Assembly (NCBI GenBank): GCA_027297085.1
Contig: JAPUIL010000476.1
Location: forward strand, 1-10,103
DNA from: Verrucomicrobiota bacterium
Lineage (GTDB): Bacteria; Verrucomicrobiota; Verrucomicrobiia; Opitutales; UBA2995
DNA: 10,103 nucleotides
Direction of reading: 5' to 3'
The notes under the pieces were generated by a model. That model was not told the DNA's origin. It worked only from the letters and a program-made list of their open reading frames with translations, and made no database searches. Shown one piece after another: positions 1 to 7,359 of this stretch (positions within the stretch are counted from its first letter, which is position 1; every line of letters starts with the position of its first letter). A program made the position numbers and the translations under genes.

Positions 1-236
1 GCAGAAAAATGAAGCGAGTTGTCGTACTCACCCGAATAGTCCAGCAAATTGGGATCAAACGAAGTGTTGAAAATGTGACCGCAGTGATTGCAAAAACCTA
101 AATCAATATCGCCTCTGGGTCGCCCGGTGGCTTCTTCGCGCGATCCAGAAAGAATATTTATAATGACTGGCACCTGTTTGATACTGAAAAACAGCTCCAT
201 GGAACCAGACTCACAAACTGGGCAGTTATGGCTCAT
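1..236 (-). CDS. Zinc-finger class SAM-dependent methyltransferase, N-terminal part only (cut by left window edge)
   Basis: This frame opens with ATG at 236 and stays open to the window edge (78 codons visible). The ATG overlaps the TGA of the upstream methyltransferase (ATGA at 233-236), so the two are translationally coupled. Visible residues contain two CxxC pairs, Cys5/Cys8 and Cys49/Cys52, followed by an FDPNLLDYSGEYDNSLHFS stretch. This is the N-terminal zinc-binding module of sugar C-methyltransferases (Pfam Methyltransf_13 type). The same module in the upstream neighbour has its CxxC pairs at the same spacing (44 residues) and a similar sequence after the second pair, so the two genes look like tandem paralogues. 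The SAM-binding and C-terminal domains would lie beyond the edge and cannot be checked. The role, inferred from family and context, is methylation of a nucleotide-linked sugar or glycan residue; the acceptor is unknown. Confidence 0.8.
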   Translation of the reverse strand, partial: MSHNCPVCESGSMELFFSIKQVPVIINILSGSREEATGRPRGDIDLGFCNHCGHIFNTSFDPNLLDYSGEYDNSLHFS

Positions 237-1429
237 CGAATTGGATCAACGGTACTGATATCAGGCTGAAGACCCAAGGCAATCAGATCCTTCGTTATTT
301 CGTCCACATAAATTGCGTTCATTATAACAACCCGATCCGGTTGATATTCTTTCAGGAATTCGGGTGACACAATTTCCTGACCACATCCGGCAAGGAAGGT
401 CCCTTGGCGATGAGGATTGATATCCACGACGTATTGCACCTCATCTGAGATCCTCATAGTGGTAAGGAGAGCCACGGCTTTCGAACCACCTCCCCAGAGT
501 ACCGTCTTTTCCCCATCCCGCGCACCCTCGCTGAAGAAGTTTTTCCAACGAAGAGTTTCCTGTTGGATAGCCGATGCAAATCGGTCCACATCGGCCAAGA
601 GGTCGCCTACTGGACCTTCTTTGAGATGCGGAGCGACAGTGGAATCCGGAGCAGGGAAGGCTTCAATCATCAGGTACTGGCCATCATAGGCAGTCCAAAG
701 GTCTTTCACTTCGAATCCTGCCCGGCGAAACAACCGCCCCAGACTACCTTTTGTAAAATAGGAGCAGTGTTCGTAATAAATATCCCAAAAAGCGGTATCT
801 CCAAGAACACGTTGTGTTTCGGGCATCTGAAAAAAAATGGGAACCTTCAGATTATCGCCGAGTGATTTTCGCAAACGCGATACGAAGGTTAGTACATCGG
901 GAATATGCTCCAAAGTCATTTTGCAGCACACGAAGTCAGGTGTCTCCAGCGTATAGGTCTCCGGAAAAAACTCCTGATACACTCGCAGATCCATGCCCTC
1001 TGGAATGTCGAGACGATCCGGACGAAAAGCGGGATCAAAACCAATACCCTTGTTAGGTCCCAATTCGCATAGCATTTCAAGAAATTCGCCTTTCCCGCAG
1101 CCGATTTCCAGAACGGTCTTATGGTGAAGCTGGAACCGATCAACAACCGACTGCGCCAGTTCCTGGTGAAAACGGGCAAAGGTGGGTGAAAATCCCTGTG
1201 TCTCTTCACAACCTTCGGAATAACTCTGCAGACTAGCGTCGAATAATCGGTTGAATATGAAACCACACTCCTCGCAGGCACAGAGATCCAACGTGCCTTT
1301 GGGGAAGTTAAGAGCTTCATCCTGACTATGTATGAGGAGAATCGAATGAACGGGCGCTTGGTCGACCCGGAAAAACGGCCTAAGCTGGTCCGACTCGCAA
1401 GCCGGACAACAATTGGTAGACGTTGACAT
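233..1429 (-). CDS. Three-domain sugar C-methyltransferase-like SAM-dependent methyltransferase
   Basis: A 398-residue protein with the layout of sugar C-methyltransferases (TylC3/TcaB9 type). An N-terminal zinc module has Cys8/Cys11 and Cys52/Cys55. A class I SAM domain carries motif I VLEIGCGKG at 106-114. A C-terminal Rossmann-like domain (about 305-385) contains LWGGGSKAVALL and VVDINPHRQG. The IYYEHCSYF motif at 217-225 holds the Tyr, Glu and His that the family uses near the sugar (Glu220, His221). The likely reaction is SAM-dependent methylation of a sugar carbon, probably on a keto-sugar nucleotide in the cytoplasm; the substrate is not deducible. The start at 1429 puts the cysteines in normal register, although no clear Shine-Dalgarno sequence precedes it. 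It lies 74 bases after the membrane-protein gene and overlaps the next methyltransferase by four bases. An O- or N-methyltransferase activity is possible. Confidence 0.85.
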   Translation of the reverse strand: MSTSTNCCPACESDQLRPFFRVDQAPVHSILLIHSQDEALNFPKGTLDLCACEECGFIFNRLFDASLQSYSEGCEETQGFSPTFARFHQELAQSVVDRFQLHHKTVLEIGCGKGEFLEMLCELGPNKGIGFDPAFRPDRLDIPEGMDLRVYQEFFPETYTLETPDFVCCKMTLEHIPDVLTFVSRLRKSLGDNLKVPIFFQMPETQRVLGDTAFWDIYYEHCSYFTKGSLGRLFRRAGFEVKDLWTAYDGQYLMIEAFPAPDSTVAPHLKEGPVGDLLADVDRFASAIQQETLRWKNFFSEGARDGEKTVLWGGGSKAVALLTTMRISDEVQYVVDINPHRQGTFLAGCGQEIVSPEFLKEYQPDRVVIMNAIYVDEITKDLIALGLQPDISTVDPIR

Positions 1430-1503
1430 GAAAAGGTAAAATTAGTCAGGAACAGCGGAAGGGAGGGAGTTGCAGGTATAAATGAAAATAGATGGGAGGT
1501 AGA

Positions 1504-2895
1504 TTAATCTATCTGTTTGGGCGGCCATAGGGTCTTGAAGAGAATCGCGAAGGCCAGCAAATGGCCGCCAATCGGTATGGCGCTGGAAAGCACATACACG
1601 TATGTCACCCTTCGGGTTATCCACCCTTGATTGAGCAAGTAATCTGGCAGATAATGGATCAAAATAAATCCAAGAAGTGAGGTAAGGAAGAGTAGAGAGA
1701 ATGAGACAAGTATCCAACGACCACGACCCGCATCACGACGCATATAAGCCAACGCCCACAAAATGCCGACGATCCAGATGATCAAATACGGAAGTTGGAT
1801 AAGGATATCCGTAAACTCAGTGAGGATGTCTACCATTTTATTCCGCATAGTACCTAATGGGTTGATTTTTATATTACCGATAGCAAGATCGATGTGGTGA
1901 GCCGCCAGAACAAACGACCCGCGAGACATATTTAAAGGTCCTCCTAAAGTCTGAGCTGACCAGTCTTCAGGTTCATTTTCCACCATGCCCTCCCAAATTT
2001 TAAAGGCATAAGCATTCCCCATCATTGTGGTCTCTGCCCGGGCCCGCATCCAGTATGGTTTTCCGGGCTCAATAATGAAATCCGATATACCAGGAGATTT
2101 ATCATGCCAACCGGTTGTCAACGATCCCTCGCCGCTCTTGTCATCCTTATTGAAGGAATAGGTAATCGCTCCTCCACAAGGCTCCCAACCGCAATGAGGC
2201 TGAGCGCATACCACTGGTGAATCTGTATGGCCTTGCCAGCGCAATATCACCAAAAGTGCAGGGCCTACACTAATTTCCGATCCAAAAGAGCTGGGGTCAG
2301 TTTGGTAAATTTCAAAAGGAAATAGCACTTCATAATCCGTCCAACTCATATCCCCTAATCCAATAACCCTGTCATATCCCAAAGCCTCTGGCGCAGAAAC
2401 AAGGTTTTCTCCTTCAATACGCCAAAGACCATCGATGGGTTGGGCAACATCTGTAAGCTCGTCTACTTCTGACCAGTCTATGTTAACATCAGCAACGGAT
2501 GCTTCGGGTGACCAGGTCAGCTCCATCACTTCGGAATACAATGTTCCATCCTTATCAACAGCCTCAATTAAGATGGTGTTTTTACCCAGAACTAGGTCTT
2601 GAATGGGAATCTCAACATTAAAATCCCCAGCCCTTTGCAAGCGGCGATTATCGGGTCCAATTGACAGGGGCCTAAAATCACCATCGTTCAAAGCGAAATC
2701 CAGCTTAACAATGTTCTTCATGGGATCAACGTTACCTAGTACATTCACCCATCGTTGTACCGCACCTGGCTTGCCGAAGGTTTGTTCCTTCCCATACCAA
2801 AGATCGATTACAGGTCTCGACTGCGCGCCAACCCAGCAGTTTGCGAGAAATAAGATCAGCAGAAACAGCAGCGACTTATTAAGAGGTACTCTCAT
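1504..2895 (-). CDS. Unknown secreted/membrane-anchored protein with Ig-like and lectin-like ectodomain and three C-terminal helices
   Basis: A 463-residue protein that I do not recognise by name. The N-terminus (KSLLFLLILFLANCWVGAQS) is a typical signal peptide with a cleavage site near residue 25. Residues about 27-125 look like a beta-sandwich domain: RWVNVLGNV, an LNDG stretch, and a GKNTILIEAVDKDG ending typical of bacterial Ig-like folds. Residues about 150-345 are rich in Trp, Gly and short beta-like stretches and end in GSFVLAAHHIDLAIGNIKI, which resembles concanavalin-type jelly rolls; this is inference. A local Cys cluster (VVCAQPHCGWEPCGG) lies inside it. Three hydrophobic helices follow at about 362-384, 394-415 and 432-455. 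The ectodomain is therefore likely outside the cytoplasmic membrane. Its ATG overlaps the TGA of the broken glycosyltransferase upstream. A glycan-binding or assembly role is a guess from context. Confidence 0.75.
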   Translation of the reverse strand: MRVPLNKSLLFLLILFLANCWVGAQSRPVIDLWYGKEQTFGKPGAVQRWVNVLGNVDPMKNIVKLDFALNDGDFRPLSIGPDNRRLQRAGDFNVEIPIQDLVLGKNTILIEAVDKDGTLYSEVMELTWSPEASVADVNIDWSEVDELTDVAQPIDGLWRIEGENLVSAPEALGYDRVIGLGDMSWTDYEVLFPFEIYQTDPSSFGSEISVGPALLVILRWQGHTDSPVVCAQPHCGWEPCGGAITYSFNKDDKSGEGSLTTGWHDKSPGISDFIIEPGKPYWMRARAETTMMGNAYAFKIWEGMVENEPEDWSAQTLGGPLNMSRGSFVLAAHHIDLAIGNIKINPLGTMRNKMVDILTEFTDILIQLPYLIIWIVGILWALAYMRRDAGRGRWILVSFSLLFLTSLLGFILIHYLPDYLLNQGWITRRVTYVYVLSSAIPIGGHLLAFAILFKTLWPPKQID

Positions 2896-3371
2896 TTGAT
2901 GACGGATCCATATAAAGCATTAAGTTCAGTAACTATATTCTTCCAAGAAAAAAATGTCAGACTATTTATGCGCTCCTCATCGGACCGCAGTGAAACTTCT
3001 GATTGCGTGTACAACCTGAGGAAAGTTATGGATATGTATCACATCATACTTTTCGCGAGCAAGTGCCACGGCTATGGATTTATAGAATTGAGAATAGCAC
3101 CAACGGCTTGCAAACAAGGCCCGCTTCTTACGATACCATAATTTGAGAAACCGCGAAAAGCATACCTTCGCTCGTCTTCTTCAGTGTCGAAAACGCGGTA
3201 GGTTATTCCCTCCTTATCAACCGCTTCATCCTGTCCCAAGTGTTTACAAAATATGGTTACTTGATGCTGGTTTTGAAGTTCTTTAGCCGCGCGATAGGTC
3301 CATAACGCAATTGAATTCTTATTATCTCCGTACCGTTCATCAAAGGGCTGATTTACAAAGGCCACTTTCAT
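2892..3371 (-). pseudogene. Family 4 glycosyltransferase, broken by a frameshift and a large internal deletion
   Basis: Translation from ATG 3371 starts MKVAFVNQPF, then NSIALWTYRAAKELQ and VTIFCKH, the N-terminal Rossmann half of GT4 enzymes, but stops at 3072. The family sequence resumes in another frame: RALFASRWCYSQFYKS, then KYDVIHIHNFPQVVHAIRSF, ending at a TGA at 2977-2979. Adding one T in the run at 3156-3159 joins these pieces smoothly. The third frame then gives a family C-terminus, DEERINSLTFFSWKNIVTEL followed by NALYGSVIK, ending at 2892 with TGA overlapping the next ATG. Together about 160 residues remain of a family that usually has about 360-400, so roughly 220 central residues, including most of the nucleotide-sugar-binding C-terminal domain, are missing. 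It starts 9 bases after the methyltransferase stop. No functional enzyme is possible unless the sequence is misassembled. Confidence 0.85.
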
Positions 3372-3380
3372 TAAAAGCTT

Positions 3381-4616
3381 CTAGGAACGAATCCGCGGAA
3401 AGGGTACCGGTACAATAAATTTTCCGCCTTGCTTGGCAAAGGGCGCCATCTGTTTTATAATCTCTTCGGCAAAATTCCAGGCAAGTATCAGCAGATAATC
3501 CGGCTGCTTTTCCAAAACAGCTTCAGCAGGGCAAATAGGCAATCGGTTTCCCCCCATATATTTATTATGCTTGTACGGATTGAGGTCAGAGACAAAATCG
3601 AGGTCATCCTTGTCAATTTCACAATAGGCCATCAGAGTGCACGCTTTGGCTGCCGCTCCGTAGCCGGCAATGGTTTTCCCCTCGGCTTTGAGCCCTGAAA
3701 GGATCTTTCTGAGCTCTTCCTTTAATTGCGAAACACGATCGGCAAACTTCAGGAAGTAGTCAGGTCTATCAACTAGCCGCTCTTTTTCCATCTGCAGCAA
3801 GTCTAAGACGGAGTCGTCCAATTCGTCCTCCTTTTCAACGAAGATGCGAAGTGAACCTCCATGAATGGATGTTCGCTTAATTCGGTTCAAATGAAGACCG
3901 TGCGACTGAAATAAACTCCGCAAGGCAGTCACTGAGAAATAACAGAGGTGCTGGTGGTAAATGGTATCAAACTCGCAATGATCAATGAGATCTACGACAT
4001 AGGGCATTTCAATCACTGCCACACCGTCTTCTTTGAGCAATACCGAGATGCCTTTTACAAAACCATTCAATCCGGGAACATGAGCGAGCACGTTGTTGGC
4101 AAGAAATACATCGGCACGCTTTCCCGACTCAACCAATTCCTTTGCATAGTCCTCAGTGAAAAATGTATTCACGGTTCGGACACCGATCTCGAGAGCCTTT
4201 TTAACCGGACCCTCCGCGGGATCGATGCCGAGAACAGGAATCCCTCGTTGATGAAAATGCCGAAGTAGATACCCGTCATTACTAGCTGCCTCAACCACCA
4301 GGCTATCCGAGCCCAATGCTCGAGTTTGCATGAGATGCTCGGCGCTTAGCCGGAAGTGTTCCTGAAGGGAGGGCGAAATTGAAGAAAAATATGGATATTC
4401 CGAATAGAAGAGCACTTTGGGATCCACCGTTTCAAGAATCTGAACCAGACTGCAATCCCCACAGATGGCCAGGGTCAAAGGTACCAAATGTTCCTCTTGA
4501 ACCAACTCTTCTTCAGTCAGCAGTCGATCCGCCAAGGGCGTGTCGCCGAATGCAATAAGCTCAGTAAGGTTGGATGAACCGCAAGCGCGGCAACAAGTCT
4601 CAGTTTTATAAACCAT
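3381..4616 (-). CDS. Sugar C-methyltransferase of the nucleotide-sugar pathway (TylC3/TcaB9-like)
   Basis: A 411-residue protein from ATG 4616, preceded by GGGAG at six bases' distance. A TTG start at 4631 is possible but adds only five residues. The zinc module has Cys9/Cys12 and Cys52/Cys55. The SAM domain carries VVEAASNDGYLL (107-118) and GIDPAEG. NNVLAHVPG (174-182) holds a His conserved in the family. The catalytic segment reads IYHQHLCYFS (219-228). The C-terminal domain has GYGAAAKACTL (318-328) and DLNPYKHNKYM. The family adds a methyl group from SAM to a carbon next to the keto group of a nucleotide sugar. The gene overlaps the end of the SDR gene by 11 bases and follows rfbF, so a CDP-linked hexose is the likely substrate. 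The usual Glu before the His of the catalytic motif is Gln222 here. Confidence 0.88.
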   Translation of the reverse strand: MVYKTETCCRACGSSNLTELIAFGDTPLADRLLTEEELVQEEHLVPLTLAICGDCSLVQILETVDPKVLFYSEYPYFSSISPSLQEHFRLSAEHLMQTRALGSDSLVVEAASNDGYLLRHFHQRGIPVLGIDPAEGPVKKALEIGVRTVNTFFTEDYAKELVESGKRADVFLANNVLAHVPGLNGFVKGISVLLKEDGVAVIEMPYVVDLIDHCEFDTIYHQHLCYFSVTALRSLFQSHGLHLNRIKRTSIHGGSLRIFVEKEDELDDSVLDLLQMEKERLVDRPDYFLKFADRVSQLKEELRKILSGLKAEGKTIAGYGAAAKACTLMAYCEIDKDDLDFVSDLNPYKHNKYMGGNRLPICPAEAVLEKQPDYLLILAWNFAEEIIKQMAPFAKQGGKFIVPVPFPRIRS

Positions 4617-5652
4617 GCGCAACTCCCGCAACCTTCCACCGCAGTTCAGAGTCCATTAACCCGTCTGCGATATGCTTTTTTAAACGGGCAAGCCGCATGA
4701 ATTTATCCCCTTCAAATTCCTCAAGTTTGAGGCCCTGGCGCACAACGGCTTCGTAGATTTCTTTCGCAGCTTTGCGGGCCGTCCAAACTGGCTTGAATCC
4801 GGGTACTTCTTTCTGAATCAAATCGCAATTCACACGGTAGTTCCGGGAATCCACACTGGCACCATCAGCAAAGGCCACCTCGCAATCAGGTACCACTTCA
4901 CCTACGATGGTAGCGATGTCCCGCACTCGATAGTTTTCGGAAGTTTGTCCAACATTGTAGGCCTTGCAATGGACTACGTCCAAGGGTGCTTCCATTAAAG
5001 CAATAAAGGCACTGGAAATATCGGCTATGTGCACGATAGGCCTCCACGCAGTCCCATCACTTTTAAGATAAACTTTCCGAGTAGTAACCGCCCAGGCCAC
5101 TAAATTATTAAGAACCAAGTCAAACCTGATACGTGGACTCATCCCATAAGCGGTGGCATTGCGGAGAAAGGTGGGAGAAAAAGTGTCATCTGCCAATTCG
5201 AGCAGGCCTCTTTCCGCCAGTACCTTCGAATCACCATACGGGGTCTGTGGATTAAAACCAGCTGTCTCGTCGATGAAATCATTACCTGCTGAACCGTAAG
5301 TACTGCAGGAGGATGAAAATAGAAATCGTCTGACGCCAGCCTGCTTGGCCAGTTTGGCTAAATTCACGGTGGCCCGGTAATTAATATCATAGGTGACATC
5401 GGGATTAAAATCTCCCATGGGATCATTTGAGAGACCTGCCAGATGCATGACCGCATCGAAGCCTTTCACATCGGATAATTCAACATCGCGAACATCTTTT
5501 TTGATATAAGGAATTTCGATCTCGCCATCCACATAGAGGCAATCGTCAAAATAGCCGGAATCCAATCCCACTACCTCGTATCCTGATTTTAGTAGCATGG
5601 GCACTAAGACAGCCCCGATGTAACCTTTGTGGCCAGTAACTAAGACTCTCAT
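4606..5652 (-). CDS. NAD-dependent epimerase/reductase of the extended SDR family, nucleotide-sugar modifying
   Basis: A 348-residue extended SDR. The NAD-binding motif TGHKGYIG is at 6-13, HLAGLSNDP follows beta-4 at about 70-78, the catalytic Ser region is SSSCSTYG (113-120), and the YxxxK pair is Tyr139/Lys143 in PYGDSK. The later WRPIVHIADISSAF motif binds the nucleotide-sugar region. The active-site loop lacks the Asp-Glu pair of 4,6-dehydratases (normally S-T-D-E-V-Y-G), so an epimerase or 4-ketoreductase is more likely than a dehydratase. It acts in the cytoplasm on a sugar nucleotide, presumably CDP-linked because rfbF ends 8 bases upstream and the C-methyltransferase overlaps its 3' end. 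The exact carbon and stereochemistry cannot be read from the sequence. Length and fold look intact. Confidence 0.87.
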   Translation of the reverse strand: MRVLVTGHKGYIGAVLVPMLLKSGYEVVGLDSGYFDDCLYVDGEIEIPYIKKDVRDVELSDVKGFDAVMHLAGLSNDPMGDFNPDVTYDINYRATVNLAKLAKQAGVRRFLFSSSCSTYGSAGNDFIDETAGFNPQTPYGDSKVLAERGLLELADDTFSPTFLRNATAYGMSPRIRFDLVLNNLVAWAVTTRKVYLKSDGTAWRPIVHIADISSAFIALMEAPLDVVHCKAYNVGQTSENYRVRDIATIVGEVVPDCEVAFADGASVDSRNYRVNCDLIQKEVPGFKPVWTARKAAKEIYEAVVRQGLKLEEFEGDKFMRLARLKKHIADGLMDSELRWKVAGVAHGL

Positions 5653-5660
5653 AGTTCGTA

Positions 5661-6434
5661 TTAGGTAGGGTAGGCCCAGGGAGCATTCCCTGATTGCCAG
5701 AATTGTTCTAAAATGTGTTTCTCACGAAGTGTATCCATGCACTGCCAAAAATCGCCGTGGCGATAAGCCATCAATTGTCCTTCTTCAGCTAGGCGCTCCA
5801 TGGGTTCCTTTTCCCATTGAGTGGCATCATTTTCGATGTAATTAAATATCTCGGGCTCGAGTACGAAAAACGCACCGTTAATCCAACCTTCCGCTGTTTG
5901 AGGTTTCTCGGAAAATTTGGAAACTTTATCTCCATCAAAATTTAGGTGACCATAACGTGCCGGAGGACGCACAGCGGTAAGGGTGGCGAGTTTCCCGTGC
6001 GATTTGTGAAACTCTACCAGTTTTTTTAAATCAATATTGGAAACGCCATCTCCCCAGGTCAGCATAAAGGTCCCATCATTTAGATAGGGCTCAAGTCGCT
6101 TGATTCTTCCACCCGTCATTGAATTTATGCCGGTGTCGATCAAGTTTACATTCCAGTCCAAACCCGTGTCATCTTGATGACGGTTTATGGCCCCGTTTTT
6201 AAGATTGATCTGGATATCCGAGCTCAAGGAACAGAAATCAACAAAATATCGTTTAATCATTTCGCCCTTATAACCCAGAGCGATGAAGAAATCCTTATGA
6301 CCAAAATGGTCGTACTGATTCATGATATGCCAAAGAATGGGTTTACCACCAATTTCCACCAATGGCTTTGGCCGTATGTGAGTTTCTTCTGCCAGACGAC
6401 TACCCTGACCTCCCGCTAGAATGGCAACTTTCAT
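5661..6434 (-). CDS. rfbF: Glucose-1-phosphate cytidylyltransferase
   Basis: A 257-residue protein that matches RfbF/DdhA along its whole length. It converts CTP and alpha-D-glucose 1-phosphate to CDP-glucose and pyrophosphate, the entry step for CDP-linked deoxy and branched sugars in O-antigens. The nucleotidyltransferase signature LAGGQGSRL is at 6-14, then RPKPLVEIGGKPILWHIM. LTWGDGVSN with Asp129 is the metal-binding region. INGAFFVLEP and WQCMDTLREK near the end are typical of the cytidylyl subgroup rather than the thymidylyl RmlA group. One base separates the glycosyltransferase stop from its ATG (TGATATG), indicating translational coupling. The SDR gene follows after 8 bases. The partner CDP-glucose 4,6-dehydratase gene is not in the window. 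Confidence 0.95.
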   Translation of the reverse strand: MKVAILAGGQGSRLAEETHIRPKPLVEIGGKPILWHIMNQYDHFGHKDFFIALGYKGEMIKRYFVDFCSLSSDIQINLKNGAINRHQDDTGLDWNVNLIDTGINSMTGGRIKRLEPYLNDGTFMLTWGDGVSNIDLKKLVEFHKSHGKLATLTAVRPPARYGHLNFDGDKVSKFSEKPQTAEGWINGAFFVLEPEIFNYIENDATQWEKEPMERLAEEGQLMAYRHGDFWQCMDTLREKHILEQFWQSGNAPWAYPT

Positions 6435-6435
6435 A

Positions 6436-7359
6436 TCAGTTATTGTGACGACTGAATTTACCTTTAAACGCGTAAATAATGTCCAGGAGATATTGACGCC
6501 GTCCGGATATACGGGTTCGGCTGGTTAAAATAATCTTCAAGCCTTTTAATTTTTGGAGAAAAGTCAGGTCGGCACTTAAAACACAACGAATGTATTCAGA
6601 GAGCAGCTTCCAATGCGGGAAATTCAACTTACCTTTCCGATAAGGATTAAACCAGTAAGTGTAAGCGCGATGGTCCTCGCCATGAAACACCTTTTGCATG
6701 GATTGCTCTTTGTGAGTGCGCCACCAAAACTGTTGATCCGGCACTTCCACCAATTTGCCTGCTAATGCTAATTCTCCAAGTAGAACGACATCCGAGGAAG
6801 CGTAACCGCCAATAAGACTGGTCTCACGCAACACGGAGCTGGGCATTAAGCCGAATATGTTGGTGAAAAAGTGAAGACCGAACACGGCATCTTTAAAACG
6901 CTTGATAGGATCATCTGAATCAAACGCTAAACCGTCCTCAGGGGATTCTTCAAAAAGAACTCCATCATTCTCGATTTTTCCTACCTGGGTATGCGCCAGG
7001 ACAGCGTCAGGATTGTCTTTAAGGGCTTTCAAGGTCAGCTCCAGAAACCGCGGCAGCAACACATCATCATGAGCCGCCCATTTAAAATACTCCCCTTGTG
7101 CCAGATAAAAGGTGTTATTAAAATTCCAGGCAGCGCCCCGGTTTTCAGCATTCCGGTAATAACGGATGCGGGAGTCCTTTTTGGCATACGCTTCACAGAT
7201 AGCTTGAGTCCTGTCGGTGGAAGCATTGTCGGATATAACTAACTCAAAATGCGAATACGTTTGCGAGAGAACCGAATCAATCGCTTCATGAATATAGTTT
7301 TCCCCGTTGTACACGGGCAGTCCCAGTGAAATTAAAGGGCTGGAAGTAGAGGGTGCCAT
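6436..7359 (-). CDS. Family 2 glycosyltransferase
   Basis: A 307-residue inverting GT-A glycosyltransferase, counted from ATG 7359. The fold starts at once with SLGLPVYNGENYIHEAIDSV. The donor-binding segment is VISDNASTDRT (41-51), followed by RGAAWNFNN. The metal-binding DxD equivalent is HDDV at 97-100 (Asp98/Asp99). The C-terminal part (about 200-300) has FWWRTHKEQSM and a basic tail but no clear transmembrane helix, so a cytoplasmic, membrane-peripheral enzyme is likely. It probably transfers a sugar to a lipid-linked glycan during surface polysaccharide assembly; donor and acceptor are unknown. The frame is open to 7506, but the extra 49 residues resemble no GT2 N-terminus and cover the putative promoter, so I use the internal ATG. 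It is one base from rfbF. Confidence 0.87.
   Translation of the reverse strand: MAPSTSSPLISLGLPVYNGENYIHEAIDSVLSQTYSHFELVISDNASTDRTQAICEAYAKKDSRIRYYRNAENRGAAWNFNNTFYLAQGEYFKWAAHDDVLLPRFLELTLKALKDNPDAVLAHTQVGKIENDGVLFEESPEDGLAFDSDDPIKRFKDAVFGLHFFTNIFGLMPSSVLRETSLIGGYASSDVVLLGELALAGKLVEVPDQQFWWRTHKEQSMQKVFHGEDHRAYTYWFNPYRKGKLNFPHWKLLSEYIRCVLSADLTFLQKLKGLKIILTSRTRISGRRQYLLDIIYAFKGKFSRHNN

Noticed and set aside
916..1320. 134-residue open frame on the minus strand inside the 398-residue methyltransferase
   Set aside because: It is an out-of-frame shadow of a clearly coding sequence with SAM motifs and shows no family features of its own.
1500..1511. 12-base perfect palindrome TAGATTAATCTA at the stop of the membrane-protein gene
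   Set aside because: It has no loop, is AT-rich and has no following T run, so it is not a terminator; a protein-binding site cannot be argued from one copy.
2896..3141. 81-residue plus-strand open frame over the glycosyltransferase remnant
   Set aside because: The opposite strand carries recognisable GT4 sequence in two frames there, so the plus-strand frame is a by-product of the decayed gene.
4617..4631. TTG start for the C-methyltransferase
   Set aside because: It adds only five residues, whereas ATG 4616 has GGGAG at good spacing.
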